DNA from: Streptomyces sp. HmicA12
GTDB taxonomy: Bacteria > Actinomycetota > Actinomycetes > Streptomycetales > Streptomycetaceae
Assembly (NCBI RefSeq): GCF_000373565.1
Contig: NZ_KB891831.1
Location: 497,330-561,329, forward strand
Direction of reading: 5' to 3'
Length of the DNA: 64,000 bases
The notes beneath the pieces are model-generated. The model was given only the letters and a program-made list of their open reading frames with translations, was not told the DNA's origin and searched no databases. Shown here piece after piece: positions 1 to 8,577 of the stretch; position 1 is the stretch's first letter; every line of letters starts with the position of its first letter. A program made the position numbers and the translations under genes.

Positions 1-1086
1 CTGATCGACGCCTACGGATACGACGCGGTCGACACCTGCGCCGGGGACTCGACGTGCAAGCTGGCCTGCCCCGTCGGCATCGACACGGGTGCCTTCATGA
101 AGAGCTTCCGGCATGCGCGGCACTCGCCCCGCGAGGAGAAGGTGGCCGCCCTCGCGGCGAAGAACTTCAAGGCCGTCGAGGCATCGGCACGGCTCGCGGT
201 GGCGGCCGCCGACAAGATCGGTGACCGGCTCCTGACCTCCGTGACGTCCGTTGCCCGCAAGGCGATCCGTCCCGACCTCGTGCCCGAGTGGCTTCCGGAG
301 ATCCCCGGGGCGGCCGCCCGCGCGCTGCCCCGCACCGCGCGCGAGGGCGCCACGGCGGTGTACTACCCGGCGTGTGTGAACCGCATCTTCGGCACTCCGG
401 GGGACGTGCCGCTCCCCCAGGCCGTCGTCGCGGTCTCCGCGCGCGCGGGCAGGCCGGTGTGGATCCCGGACGACGTCGCGGGGACGTGCTGCGCCACGAT
501 CTGGCACTCCAAGGGGTACGACGAGGGCAACACGGTCATGGCGAACCGGATCGTCGAGGCGGCCTGGGGCTGGACCGCGGGCGGTCGGCTTCCGCTGGTC
601 GTGGACGCGTCCTCGTGCACGCTGGGCATCGCGCACGAGGTGGTGCCGTACCTCACGGACGACAACCGGGAGCTGCACAAGGAGCTGACGATCGTCGACT
701 CCCTGGTGTGGGCGGCCGAGGAGCTGCTGCCGCGCCTCACGGTCGAGCGCACCGTGGGATCGGCGGTGCTGCACCCCACCTGTTCGATGGAACACCTCGG
801 AGACGTCGCCCAGTTGAGAGCCGTCGCCGAGGCCTGCGCCGACGAGGTGGTGATCCCGGACGACGCGGGGTGCTGCGCGTTCGCGGGCGACCGCGGGATG
901 CTGCACAAGGAGCTCACCGAGTCCGCGACCGCGAAGGAGGCCGCGGAGGTCACGTCCCGCTCCTACGACGCGCATCTCTCGGCGAACCGGATGTGCGAGG
1001 TGGGCATGGACCACGCCACGGGCCGCAGCTACTACTCCGTTCTCGTGGAGCTGGAGCGAGCCACTCGGCCCACACCGCCCACGTAG
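1..1086 (+). CDS. FAD-binding/(Fe-S)-binding oxidoreductase, C-terminal part (5' end outside window)
   Basis: The frame is open from base 1, so the 361 residues seen are only the C-terminal part of a larger protein. The first residues carry a cysteine cluster ending in C-P (CKLACPVG), typical of a ferredoxin-like 4Fe-4S site. Two CCG-type segments follow: YYPACVNR with CCATIW, then HPTCSMEH with DAGCCAFAGDRGM. This arrangement (an N-terminal FAD domain would precede it) is known from D-lactate dehydrogenase/glycolate oxidase-type flavoproteins that pass electrons from a 2-hydroxyacid to quinone. The substrate cannot be told from this part. The family is clear; the exact enzyme is inference. 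Confidence 0.85.
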   Translation: MIDAYGYDAVDTCAGDSTCKLACPVGIDTGAFMKSFRHARHSPREEKVAALAAKNFKAVEASARLAVAAADKIGDRLLTSVTSVARKAIRPDLVPEWLPEIPGAAARALPRTAREGATAVYYPACVNRIFGTPGDVPLPQAVVAVSARAGRPVWIPDDVAGTCCATIWHSKGYDEGNTVMANRIVEAAWGWTAGGRLPLVVDASSCTLGIAHEVVPYLTDDNRELHKELTIVDSLVWAAEELLPRLTVERTVGSAVLHPTCSMEHLGDVAQLRAVAEACADEVVIPDDAGCCAFAGDRGMLHKELTESATAKEAAEVTSRSYDAHLSANRMCEVGMDHATGRSYYSVLVELERATRPTPPT

Positions 1087-1243
1087 CCCGCCTTTGGACG
1101 GCCCGGTAGCCGTTCACGGAAGTCCAAAGGCTCAGTAAAGGAAGTCCAACTCCCTGACCACTTGGGGCTCTTGCGCCCCGCTCTCACCGCCTCCAGGGTG
1201 GCTTGCGTTTGCCACGCACCGCACCCACCATTCTGGAGGTCCG

Positions 1244-2680
1244 ATGCACGACGACAGCCTTCCCCTCAACACCCCCGAGCCCGAAGGCCGTTCACGCCGC
1301 GACGTGCTGCGCACGGCGGGCGTCGCGGGAGCCGGACTCGGCCTCGGGCTCGGCGCGCCGGGTTCGGCAACGGCACAGGCCGCGCCTGCCGCGGAGGAGA
1401 GTGCGGAGGTCGGCACGTCGCCGGCACGGCAGGGCGCGACGATGATCGGCGTCCCGTTCGAGCGGCGTTCCACGGTCCGCGTCGGGATCGTCGGTCTCGG
1501 CAACCGCGGCGGCAGCATGATCGACCTGTTCCTGGCGATGCCGGGCGTCCGGGTCGTCGCGCTGTGCGACCCGGTGAAGGACAAGACGGAGAAGGCCGCC
1601 GCCAAGGTGACGGCCGCGGGCCAGCCGGCTCCGGCGACGTACATCAAGGGCGATCACGACTACGAGAACCTGTGCAAGCGCGGGGACGTGGACTTCGTGT
1701 ACGTCGCGACTCCGTGGGACTGGCACTTCGAGATGGCGAAGACGGCGATGCTGAACGGCAAGCACGTCGGCGTCGAATGTCCCATCGCCCTCCAACTCGA
1801 CCAGCTGTGGGAGCTGGTGAACCTCTCCGAGCGCACTCGCAGGCACTGCATGCAGCTGGAGAACTGCTGTTACGGCCGTAACGAGATGCGGGTGCTGCGC
1901 ATGGCGCACGCGGGCAAGTTCGGCCGCCTCCTGCACGGGGCGGGGGCGTACAACCACGATCTGCGCGGCTTGATGTTCGACCCCGACTACTACGAGGGAC
2001 CCTGGCGCCGCTTGTGGCACACCCGGCTGCGCGGCGACCTCTACCCGAACCACGGCTTCGGCCCGGTCGCCAACTACATGGACATCAACCGCGGCGACCG
2101 CGTCACGCACATCTCCAGCTTCGGCACCCCTTCGCTCGGCCTGGCCGAGTACCGCGCGGCCAACATGCCCGCGAGCGACCCGAGTTGGAAGGAGACGTAT
2201 ATCGAGTCGGACCGCACGATCAGCCTCGTCCAGACGGCGAAGGGCCGCGTCATCCGCCTCGAACACGACGTCAGCACCCCGCACCCGTACTCACGTATCA
2301 ACCAACTCGGCGGCACCAAGGGCGTGTTCGAGGACTATCCGGAGCGCATCTACATCGAGCCGGACCACACGAACGACGCGTGGGGCGACTTCGCGGCGTA
2401 CGCGGACTGGGACCACTGGCTGTGGAAGGAGCACGCCAACCCGCCCGGTGGACACGGCGGCATGGACTACATCATGGTCTACCGGCTGACGCAGACGATG
2501 CGGCTGGGTCTCGTCCCCGACTTCGACGTGTACGACGCCGCGACGTGGACCTCGCCGGTGCCACTGAGTCATCTCTCCATCAAGGCGAAGGGTGCGCCGC
2601 AGCAGATCCCGGACTTCACCCGCGGCGAGTGGCGCAAGGAACGCGGCGGCGTCGACTCGGAGAAGCCCGCCGAGGGTTGA
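1244..2680 (+). CDS. Tat-exported GH109-type glycosidase (Gfo/Idh/MocA fold; alpha-N-acetylgalactosaminidase-like)
   Basis: The 478-residue protein begins with a twin-arginine signal (SRRDVLRTAGVAGAG), so it is probably exported folded with its NAD cofactor. Residues about 80-200 form a Rossmann fold (VGIVGLGNRGGSM). Downstream segments match my memory of the GH109 enzyme NagA: ENCCYGRNEM, AGAYNHDLRG, LYPNHGFGP, YMDINRGDR, GHGGMDY and the IPDFTRGEW tail. The Glu, Tyr and His of the first three correspond to residues shown to matter in NagA. GH109 enzymes use an NAD+ oxidation-elimination route and return the cofactor unchanged. ATG 1244 follows a GGAGG-like site. The sugar specificity is inferred from family only; a plain oxidoreductase is less likely. 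Confidence 0.85.
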   Translation: MHDDSLPLNTPEPEGRSRRDVLRTAGVAGAGLGLGLGAPGSATAQAAPAAEESAEVGTSPARQGATMIGVPFERRSTVRVGIVGLGNRGGSMIDLFLAMPGVRVVALCDPVKDKTEKAAAKVTAAGQPAPATYIKGDHDYENLCKRGDVDFVYVATPWDWHFEMAKTAMLNGKHVGVECPIALQLDQLWELVNLSERTRRHCMQLENCCYGRNEMRVLRMAHAGKFGRLLHGAGAYNHDLRGLMFDPDYYEGPWRRLWHTRLRGDLYPNHGFGPVANYMDINRGDRVTHISSFGTPSLGLAEYRAANMPASDPSWKETYIESDRTISLVQTAKGRVIRLEHDVSTPHPYSRINQLGGTKGVFEDYPERIYIEPDHTNDAWGDFAAYADWDHWLWKEHANPPGGHGGMDYIMVYRLTQTMRLGLVPDFDVYDAATWTSPVPLSHLSIKAKGAPQQIPDFTRGEWRKERGGVDSEKPAEG

Positions 2681-2814
2681 GCCGGTCGCGTCGGGGTGAG
2701 GGGTGCGCTGACGACCGGTGCGCCGGCCGTGTCGGGCGCGCTCAACGCGGGAACGGTACGGTCCCGCGCGGGCTGCCGCGCCCCCCACTCCGGCCCGATG
2801 AGTCACGCCGACCG

Positions 2815-2842
2815 GGGCCCGTCCGACTCGGCGGACGGGCCC
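2815..2842. terminator. Bidirectional hairpin terminator between convergent genes
   Basis: An 11-bp perfect stem (gggcccgtccg / cggacgggccc) with a 6-nt loop lies between the ends of the GH109 gene and the L,D-transpeptidase gene. No T-run follows, as is common for Streptomyces hairpin terminators. Confidence 0.65.
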
Positions 2843-2858
2843 GTCGCCGTACTGAGTG

Positions 2859-3623
2859 TCAGGCGGCCTTGAGGTCGGCCTTGTCCCCCATCACCACGAC
2901 CGGGTGCTGCTTCGGGTCGAGCGTCTTGAGCAGGTACTCCATGTTCGCCTTCGACTGGCTCACGCATGCCGACGTACCGCTGCCGTGGTCCATGTGCAGC
3001 CAGATGCTGCCGCCCTTGGACTGGCCCTGCGGACGTGTCGGGTCGTTCGGCGAGGTGCCCTTGGCGCGGTTGTAGTCGATCGCGATCACGTAGTCGAAGT
3101 CGTGCCAGTGCGACTTGGCCCAGTAGTGCGGAGCCTGGAAGGACGCCGAGTGCGTGTACGGAAGCTTCGCGCCCGGGTCGGCCAGCACACCACCGGCGTC
3201 GCTGAGCGTGAACACACCGACAGGGCTGCGGTTGTCGCCCTCCTGGTGGTCCGTCGTCCAGCCCTTCTTGCCGTTGTGCCCGGACCAGCTGCGGTCCTTC
3301 TTCCAGGTGTCGCCCGACTTGGTGTAGAGGACGATCGTCGAGTCCGCCGAGTTCTTGCCGTCGCCGTAGACCGCGACGACCTGCTGGGAATCGGCCGGAA
3401 TCTGCTTCTGGTAGCGGGCGCCCACGTCCGGGATCGTCTTCAGATCGACGGCGCGCGCCTCGTCGCTGCGCCCGCCGTCGGCCGAACTGTGCGCCCCCGA
3501 CGAGTCGCCGCTCCCGCCGTCGCCGCTGTCCGCGCCGCACGCGGCGACCGTCGTCAGCAACACACCGCAGGCCGCCGCCGCGACACCCGCTCGAACCGCA
3601 CCCGCAATACGCATGCGTTCCAT
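2859..3623 (-). CDS. L,D-transpeptidase (YkuD-type) lipoprotein
   Basis: The 254-residue protein has a lipoprotein signal with lipobox VAAC, followed by a Gly/Ser/Asp-rich linker and a C-terminal catalytic domain. Near the end, SIWLHMDHGSGTSACVSQS resembles the HxxxxxxSxGC(I/V) active site of YkuD-type L,D-transpeptidases: His, then Ser-x-x-Cys with Cys as the likely nucleophile. These enzymes make 3-3 cross-links in peptidoglycan or attach proteins to it outside the membrane. I chose ATG 3623 because GGAG lies 7 nt upstream and the signal peptide follows directly; starts further upstream add a sequence with no signal character. The active-site spacing is slightly atypical, so an inactive homologue cannot be excluded. 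Confidence 0.8.
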   Translation of the reverse strand: MERMRIAGAVRAGVAAAACGVLLTTVAACGADSGDGGSGDSSGAHSSADGGRSDEARAVDLKTIPDVGARYQKQIPADSQQVVAVYGDGKNSADSTIVLYTKSGDTWKKDRSWSGHNGKKGWTTDHQEGDNRSPVGVFTLSDAGGVLADPGAKLPYTHSASFQAPHYWAKSHWHDFDYVIAIDYNRAKGTSPNDPTRPQGQSKGGSIWLHMDHGSGTSACVSQSKANMEYLLKTLDPKQHPVVVMGDKADLKAA

Positions 3624-3809
3624 GCTCGCACTCCGTCGCGCGAACCCCGGCGCCGGGCCCGCCCGAAGCGGACGATCCGGGCCGAATCTTTGCTCCGCGA
3701 CGGAAAACCGTTTGCCTCCGGTCACCGAGGGGCGCGAACCTTTCACGGTTTGTTCCACCCACTCCGCCCTCGTCAACCCACGCTCCGCGTTCTCCCCTCC
3801 CTGCCCCTC

Positions 3810-3839
3810 TCACCTCCTCTCCTCTCACCTCCTCTCCTC
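3810..3839. repeat. 15-bp tandem pyrimidine repeat, two copies
   Basis: tcacctcctctcctc occurs twice head to tail, then continues as a C/T-only run to about 3847. It lies in the leader of the ABC exporter, 40-70 bp before its start. It may be only low-complexity sequence. Confidence 0.7.
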
Positions 3840-3877
3840 TCCTCTCCGCTCATCGACTTGTCGAGCCCTGGGACGTC

Positions 3878-5764
3878 ATGCAGATCTCCGACCTTCCGTA
3901 TCCCGACCCGGGCGTGCCCGACGCACGCTCCGGCCCCCGGTTCCTGCTCTGGCTCGGCCGGAACCAGATCGGTGGCCAGCTCAAGTCCCTCGCCTGGGGA
4001 CTGCTCCACTTCAGCTCGGTCGCCAGCCTCCCGTACGGCGTCGGCTACGCCGTCCAGGCCGTCGTCGACGGCTCCGGCACCCGGCTCGCCCTCGCGGGTG
4101 GGCTGATCGTGCTGCTCGGCATCGCCATCGCGCTCGGCGACACGATGCTGCACCGCACCGCCGTCACCAACTGGATCTCGGCGGCCGCCCGCGTCCAGCA
4201 ACTGCTCGCCCGCAAGGCCGCCTCGCTCGGGGCCGCGCTGACCCGGCGAGTGGCCGCCGGTGAGGTCGTCGCGGTGTCCACCGGTGACGTCGAGAAGATC
4301 GGCTGGTTCGTCGAGGCCCTGTCCCGCTTCGCCGCCGCCGCGCTCACCGTCGTCCTGGTCTGCGTCGGACTCGTCGTGTACCAGCCCGCGCTCGGCGTCG
4401 TCGTCGCTGTCGGCATGCCGGTGCTCGCGCTCGCTGTTCTGCCACTGCTGCCCCGTGCCACACGGCGCGCGGACCAGCAGCGGGAGAAGGCGGGCCGCGC
4501 CACCGAACTCGCCTCGGACACGGTCGCCGGACTGCGCGTGCTGCGGGGCATCGGCGGTGAGGAACTCTTCCTCGACCGCTACCGCCGCGCCTCGCAGGAG
4601 GTACGCAAGGCCGCGGTGCGCAGCGCGCGCATGTGGTCGCTGATCTCCGCGATCCAGGTCCTCCTGCCCGGTCTGCTGCTCATCGTGGTCGTCTGGTACG
4701 GGGTCCATCTCGCCCGTGAGGGCCGGATCAGCGTGGGCGAGCTCGTCACCGTCTACAGCGCGGTGATGATCCTCAACTACCCGCTGCGGCACTTCGAGGA
4801 GATCGCCATGGCGTACTCCTTCTCGCGGCCCTCGGCGCAGCGTGCCGCCAAGGTCCTCGCGCTCCGGCGCGTCACCGAGCCCTCCGGGGAGCTGCGCGAC
4901 GCGACCGCGCCGACCGGTGACCTGTACGACCCGGCCACCGGTCTGCTGGCCCCGGCCGGGCAGCTGACCGCCGTGGTGTGCGGCGACCCCGACCTGGCGG
5001 GGCGGCTCGCCGACCGGCTCGGCGGGCACCCGACGTCCGTCGACACCGACGCCGATACGACCGCCGGGTCCGACGGCTCGGCCGACGGTTCCGAGACCCC
5101 GAGGACCGCGGGCGAGCCGCTGCCCTCCGTCCTGCTGGGCGGAGTGCCGCTGGACGAGCTCCCGCTGGACGTCGCCCGCTCGGCGGTGCTCGTCCAGGAC
5201 AAGGACCCGGTGCTGCTCTCCGGGACACTCGCCGAACTGCTCGACGTACCGTCCTCCGGATCGGTCCGGCCGGACGAGGCGCTGGCCGCGGCACAGTGCA
5301 CCGACGTCCTCGACGCCCTGGCCCAGGCATCTCTGGACGAGGACCCGTCGAACGCCCGGATCACCGAACGCGGCCGCTCCCTCTCGGGTGGCCAGCGCCA
5401 GCGTCTGGCTCTGGCCCGGTCGCTGGTCACCGACCCGGAGGCACTGGTCCTGGACGAGCCGACGTCCGCCGTCGACTCGCACACCGAGGCCCGGATCGCC
5501 CAGGGGGTCCGCGCCCTGCGGCAGGGCCGCACGACCGTGGTCCTCACTTCGTCACCGCTGCTCCTGGACCGTGCCGACCGTGTGGTGTTCGTCCAGAACG
5601 GCACGGTCGTCGCGGTCGGCGAGCACCGTGAACTGGTGCGCACCGAGCCCCGGTACCGCGCGGTCGTCACCCGTGAGGCCGACGCGGAGACGGCGGGCGC
5701 GCCCCGGGGCCCGAGGACGGCATCCGAAGCGGACATCGAGATCGACATCGAGGAGACGGCATGA
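3878..5764 (+). CDS. ABC exporter half-transporter with degenerate ATP site (subunit 1)
   Basis: This 628-residue protein has an N-terminal six-helix type I exporter domain (about 1-330) and a C-terminal nucleotide-binding domain. The Walker A position reads CGDPDLAGR instead of GxxGxGKS/T. It is followed by an acidic low-complexity insert (about residues 385-415). The signature LSGGQRQRLALAR and Walker B LVLDEPTS are intact, but the H-loop histidine is replaced (VLTSSP). The frame is continuous and domain lengths are normal, so a frameshift is unlikely. The next gene overlaps by ATGA and supplies the missing Walker A and H-loop. Together they should form a heterodimer with one active site. 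Substrate unknown; drug or peptide export is a family guess. Confidence 0.9.
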   Translation: MQISDLPYPDPGVPDARSGPRFLLWLGRNQIGGQLKSLAWGLLHFSSVASLPYGVGYAVQAVVDGSGTRLALAGGLIVLLGIAIALGDTMLHRTAVTNWISAAARVQQLLARKAASLGAALTRRVAAGEVVAVSTGDVEKIGWFVEALSRFAAAALTVVLVCVGLVVYQPALGVVVAVGMPVLALAVLPLLPRATRRADQQREKAGRATELASDTVAGLRVLRGIGGEELFLDRYRRASQEVRKAAVRSARMWSLISAIQVLLPGLLLIVVVWYGVHLAREGRISVGELVTVYSAVMILNYPLRHFEEIAMAYSFSRPSAQRAAKVLALRRVTEPSGELRDATAPTGDLYDPATGLLAPAGQLTAVVCGDPDLAGRLADRLGGHPTSVDTDADTTAGSDGSADGSETPRTAGEPLPSVLLGGVPLDELPLDVARSAVLVQDKDPVLLSGTLAELLDVPSSGSVRPDEALAAAQCTDVLDALAQASLDEDPSNARITERGRSLSGGQRQRLALARSLVTDPEALVLDEPTSAVDSHTEARIAQGVRALRQGRTTVVLTSSPLLLDRADRVVFVQNGTVVAVGEHRELVRTEPRYRAVVTREADAETAGAPRGPRTASEADIEIDIEETA

Positions 5765-7551
5765 TCGGCGTAGCGCCACCGGCCTACGACCCGGCGGCCC
5801 CGACCACCGCGAACACCCTGCCGGTCGGCGCCCCGGCCACGGTCCGCGGTTACGTACGCGAGCTGTACCAGCGCCACCGGCGCGCGTTCCTGCTGCTCAT
5901 CGGTACGAACACGGTCGCCGTCGTGGCGTCCATGGTCGGGCCGTATCTGCTGGGCGACCTGATCCAGGACGTCACGGACGGCGCGAGCGGGCTGCGCGAC
6001 CTCCACCTGGAACGCGCGATGGGCCTGTTCGTGATCGCCCTCGTGATCCAGGCGGTGTTCACCCGGCAGATGCGGCTGCGCGGGGCGATGCTCGGCGAGC
6101 GGATGCTGGCTGATCTGCGCGAGGACTTCCTCGTGCGCTCGGTCGGACTGCCGCCGGGCGTGCTGGAACGGGCCGGCACCGGCGACCTGCTCTCCCGTAT
6201 CACCACGGACATCGACCGCCTCGCGAACGCGATGCGGGAGGCCGTGCCGCAACTGTCCATCGGTGTCGTCTGGGCGGGCCTGCTCATCGGTGGACTCGCG
6301 GTGACCGCGCCCCCGCTCGCCCCGGCGATCCTGATCGCGGTGCCGGTGCTGGTGCTCGGCTGCCGCTGGTACTTCAAGCGGGCGCCCTCCGCGTACCGCT
6401 CGGAGGCGGCGGGGTACGCGGCCGTCGCCGCGGCTCTCGCGGAGACCGTGGACGCGGGCCGCACCGTCGAGGCACACCGTCTCGGCGACCGTCGGGTGGA
6501 GCTGTCCGAGCGGCGGGTGAAGGAATGGACGGCGTGGGAGCGCTACACGCTGTACCTGCGCTCGGTTCTCTTCCCGGTCATCAACGCGGTGCACGTGCTG
6601 GTGCTCCTGTCCGTCCTCCTGATCGGCGGCGTCTTCGTCCTCCAGGGCTGGATCGGGGTCGGTCAGCTGACCACGGCCGCGCTCATCGCGCAGATGCTGG
6701 TGGACCCCATCGGTCTGATCCTGCGCTGGTACGACGAGCTCCAGGTCGCCCAGGTGTCCCTGGCCCGGCTCGTCGGCGTCCGGGACATCGAGCCGGACGC
6801 GGGCGACGCATCGGTGCTCCCCGACGGGCGTGACGTGCACGCGGACGAGGTGCACTTCGGCTACCGCGAGGGCGTCGACGTGCTGCGCAAGGTGTCCCTG
6901 GAGGTCGAGCCGGGCACGCGACTGGCTCTGGTCGGCCCGTCCGGCGCGGGCAAGTCCACGCTGGGCCGGCTGCTCGCCGGTATCTACGCGCCGCGGGCCG
7001 GACAGGTCACGCTGGGCGGCGCGGAGCTCTCCCGGATGCAGGCGGAGCGGATCCGTTCGCACGTGGCCCTGGTCAACCAGGAGCACCATGTCTTCGTCGG
7101 CTCGCTCCGCGACAACCTGCGCCTGGCTCGTACCGGGGCCGAGGACGCGGAGCTGTGGGCGGCCCTCGGCGCGGTCGACGCCGACGGCTGGGCCCGGGGC
7201 CTGGCCGAGGAACTGGACACCGAGGTCGGCTCGGGCGGAGTGGCGCTCACGCCGGCGCAGGCCCAGCAGATCGCGCTGGCCCGGCTGGTCCTCGCCGACC
7301 CGCACACCCTGGTCCTGGACGAGGCGACCTCGCTGCTCGACCCGCGCGCGGCCCGGAACCTGGAGCGATCGCTCGCCCGGGTCCTGGACGGCCGCACGGT
7401 CGTGGCCATCGCGCACCGGCTGCACACCGCGCACGACGCGGACGTGATCGCCGTGGTCGAGGACGGCCGCATTCGCGAGCTCGGCAGCCATGACGAGCTG
7501 GTCGCGGCCGACGGGGCGTACGCCGCGCTGTGGCGGTCCTGGCACGGGTGA
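5761..7551 (+). CDS. ABC exporter half-transporter with intact Walker A (subunit 2)
   Basis: The 596-residue partner of the preceding gene overlaps it by 4 nt (ATGA) and is therefore probably translationally coupled. Six transmembrane segments (about 40-330) are followed by a nucleotide-binding domain with Walker A GPSGAGKST, Walker B LVLDEATS with the catalytic Glu, and an H-loop VAIAHRL. Its own signature is degenerate: LTPAQAQQ in place of LSGGQ. In a heterodimer its Walker A/B and His would face the intact LSGGQ of subunit 1 and form the single working site, while the opposite site would be dead. Such asymmetry is known from TM287/288-, BmrCD- and TAP-type exporters. Substrate unknown. 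Confidence 0.92.
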   Translation: MIGVAPPAYDPAAPTTANTLPVGAPATVRGYVRELYQRHRRAFLLLIGTNTVAVVASMVGPYLLGDLIQDVTDGASGLRDLHLERAMGLFVIALVIQAVFTRQMRLRGAMLGERMLADLREDFLVRSVGLPPGVLERAGTGDLLSRITTDIDRLANAMREAVPQLSIGVVWAGLLIGGLAVTAPPLAPAILIAVPVLVLGCRWYFKRAPSAYRSEAAGYAAVAAALAETVDAGRTVEAHRLGDRRVELSERRVKEWTAWERYTLYLRSVLFPVINAVHVLVLLSVLLIGGVFVLQGWIGVGQLTTAALIAQMLVDPIGLILRWYDELQVAQVSLARLVGVRDIEPDAGDASVLPDGRDVHADEVHFGYREGVDVLRKVSLEVEPGTRLALVGPSGAGKSTLGRLLAGIYAPRAGQVTLGGAELSRMQAERIRSHVALVNQEHHVFVGSLRDNLRLARTGAEDAELWAALGAVDADGWARGLAEELDTEVGSGGVALTPAQAQQIALARLVLADPHTLVLDEATSLLDPRAARNLERSLARVLDGRTVVAIAHRLHTAHDADVIAVVEDGRIRELGSHDELVAADGAYAALWRSWHG

Positions 7552-7580
7552 CCGTGCCGTGAGGTGGGGCGCGGCCGGGC

Positions 7581-8375
7581 TCAGATGAAGTTGAGCGCGG
7601 CCGCGCAGCCCACTCCGCCGAGCAGCATGAACACGGGCATGAGCACCTTCAGCTCGACCCAGCTGCCGGCCCGGAACCGCATGACCTTCGGCGGGCCGAT
7701 CGGGTACCAGCGCTTGCGGCCGACCGGGATGGGCCACAGGATCGGGCAGCCCGAGACGGTGAGCGCGTCCCCGATGTCGTGCACCAGGGCGCCGAGGACG
7801 ATCGGCAGGCCCAGCCACAGGTACTCCTGGCCGGGCGCGGTGAAGAGCCAGTCCGATCCGCTCCCCGGCTTGTCCAGGACTCCGGCGAGGATCCAGGCGC
7901 TGGTAGCCGCGAGCAGCCACACCAGGACGTCGCTGCTGGAGCCCCGCGCCGCGCGCCACAGCAGCCCTTCGATGGCGAGCACCATGTGCACGAAGAGGAT
8001 CCCGAGCACGGCCCACCGGCCACCGGTGATCGCCACGACCGACGCGCCCGCGCCGATGAGCACCGCCCACAGCCACGTATGGGTGAGGGTGCGGTGCCCG
8101 CCGGAGCGGCGCGGGTCGCCCTGCTTCTTGGTGGCCTTGTAGACGGAGTACGACAGCTTGTCGACGATCTCGCACAGCCCGCGCGAGATCGGGCCGAAGG
8201 CTCGCGAGATCGTCGCCGCCTTGTGGTCGAGGTCGGGGGCGAGCGCGGCGCCCGCGCAGATCAGTGCGCCGACGAGGACGACCGGCCAGGGCATCGGGTG
8301 TCCCGCGGCCGCCGCGGCCGCGCCCACCCCCAGCCAGGCCGCCGCTCCTGACAGCGAGTGTGCCGGTCCCATCAT
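7581..8375 (-). CDS. YdjM-like membrane protein (putative metal-dependent hydrolase)
   Basis: The 264-residue protein starts MMGPAHSLSG and has five or six hydrophobic helices. It carries the YdjM-family polar motifs: an early His in GPAHS, PDLDHK near residue 50, and HRTLTHT near residue 95. In E. coli YdjM is an SOS-induced inner-membrane protein; family annotations call it a metal-dependent hydrolase from the His/Asp motifs, but no reaction is established. The start at 8375 is preferred because family members start MMGPxHxxxG and the extra upstream residues look non-coding. It converges with the ABC genes and is transcribed alone. Confidence 0.75.
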   Translation of the reverse strand: MMGPAHSLSGAAAWLGVGAAAAAAGHPMPWPVVLVGALICAGAALAPDLDHKAATISRAFGPISRGLCEIVDKLSYSVYKATKKQGDPRRSGGHRTLTHTWLWAVLIGAGASVVAITGGRWAVLGILFVHMVLAIEGLLWRAARGSSSDVLVWLLAATSAWILAGVLDKPGSGSDWLFTAPGQEYLWLGLPIVLGALVHDIGDALTVSGCPILWPIPVGRKRWYPIGPPKVMRFRAGSWVELKVLMPVFMLLGGVGCAAALNFI

Positions 8376-8577
8376 GGCTGTGTTCCGCCCCTGTCCTACT
8401 TGTGCGGACCGCCCGCGTCGCACCGGCAAGTCCTACATGTCCCTTGTGTCGACGCTCTGTTGACCCCATGGGGGTGTGCGCGCCCTGACGCCCCGTCGGC
8501 GGCCCAGCGTATCCTTCGTGATCTTCGTACGGGCATCCGATTGCCGGATCGAGTGGGAAGACAGGCAAGATGGTGAC

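Noticed and set aside
3878..5764. Frameshift or pseudogene reading of ABC subunit 1 because Walker A is missing
   Set aside because: The frame is continuous, flanking motifs are intact, and the partner subunit has the complementary defect.
8459..8482. TTGACC as promoter for the DEAD/DEAH helicase
   Set aside because: No acceptable -10 at 16-19 nt spacing; the TATCCT at 8510 is a better candidate.
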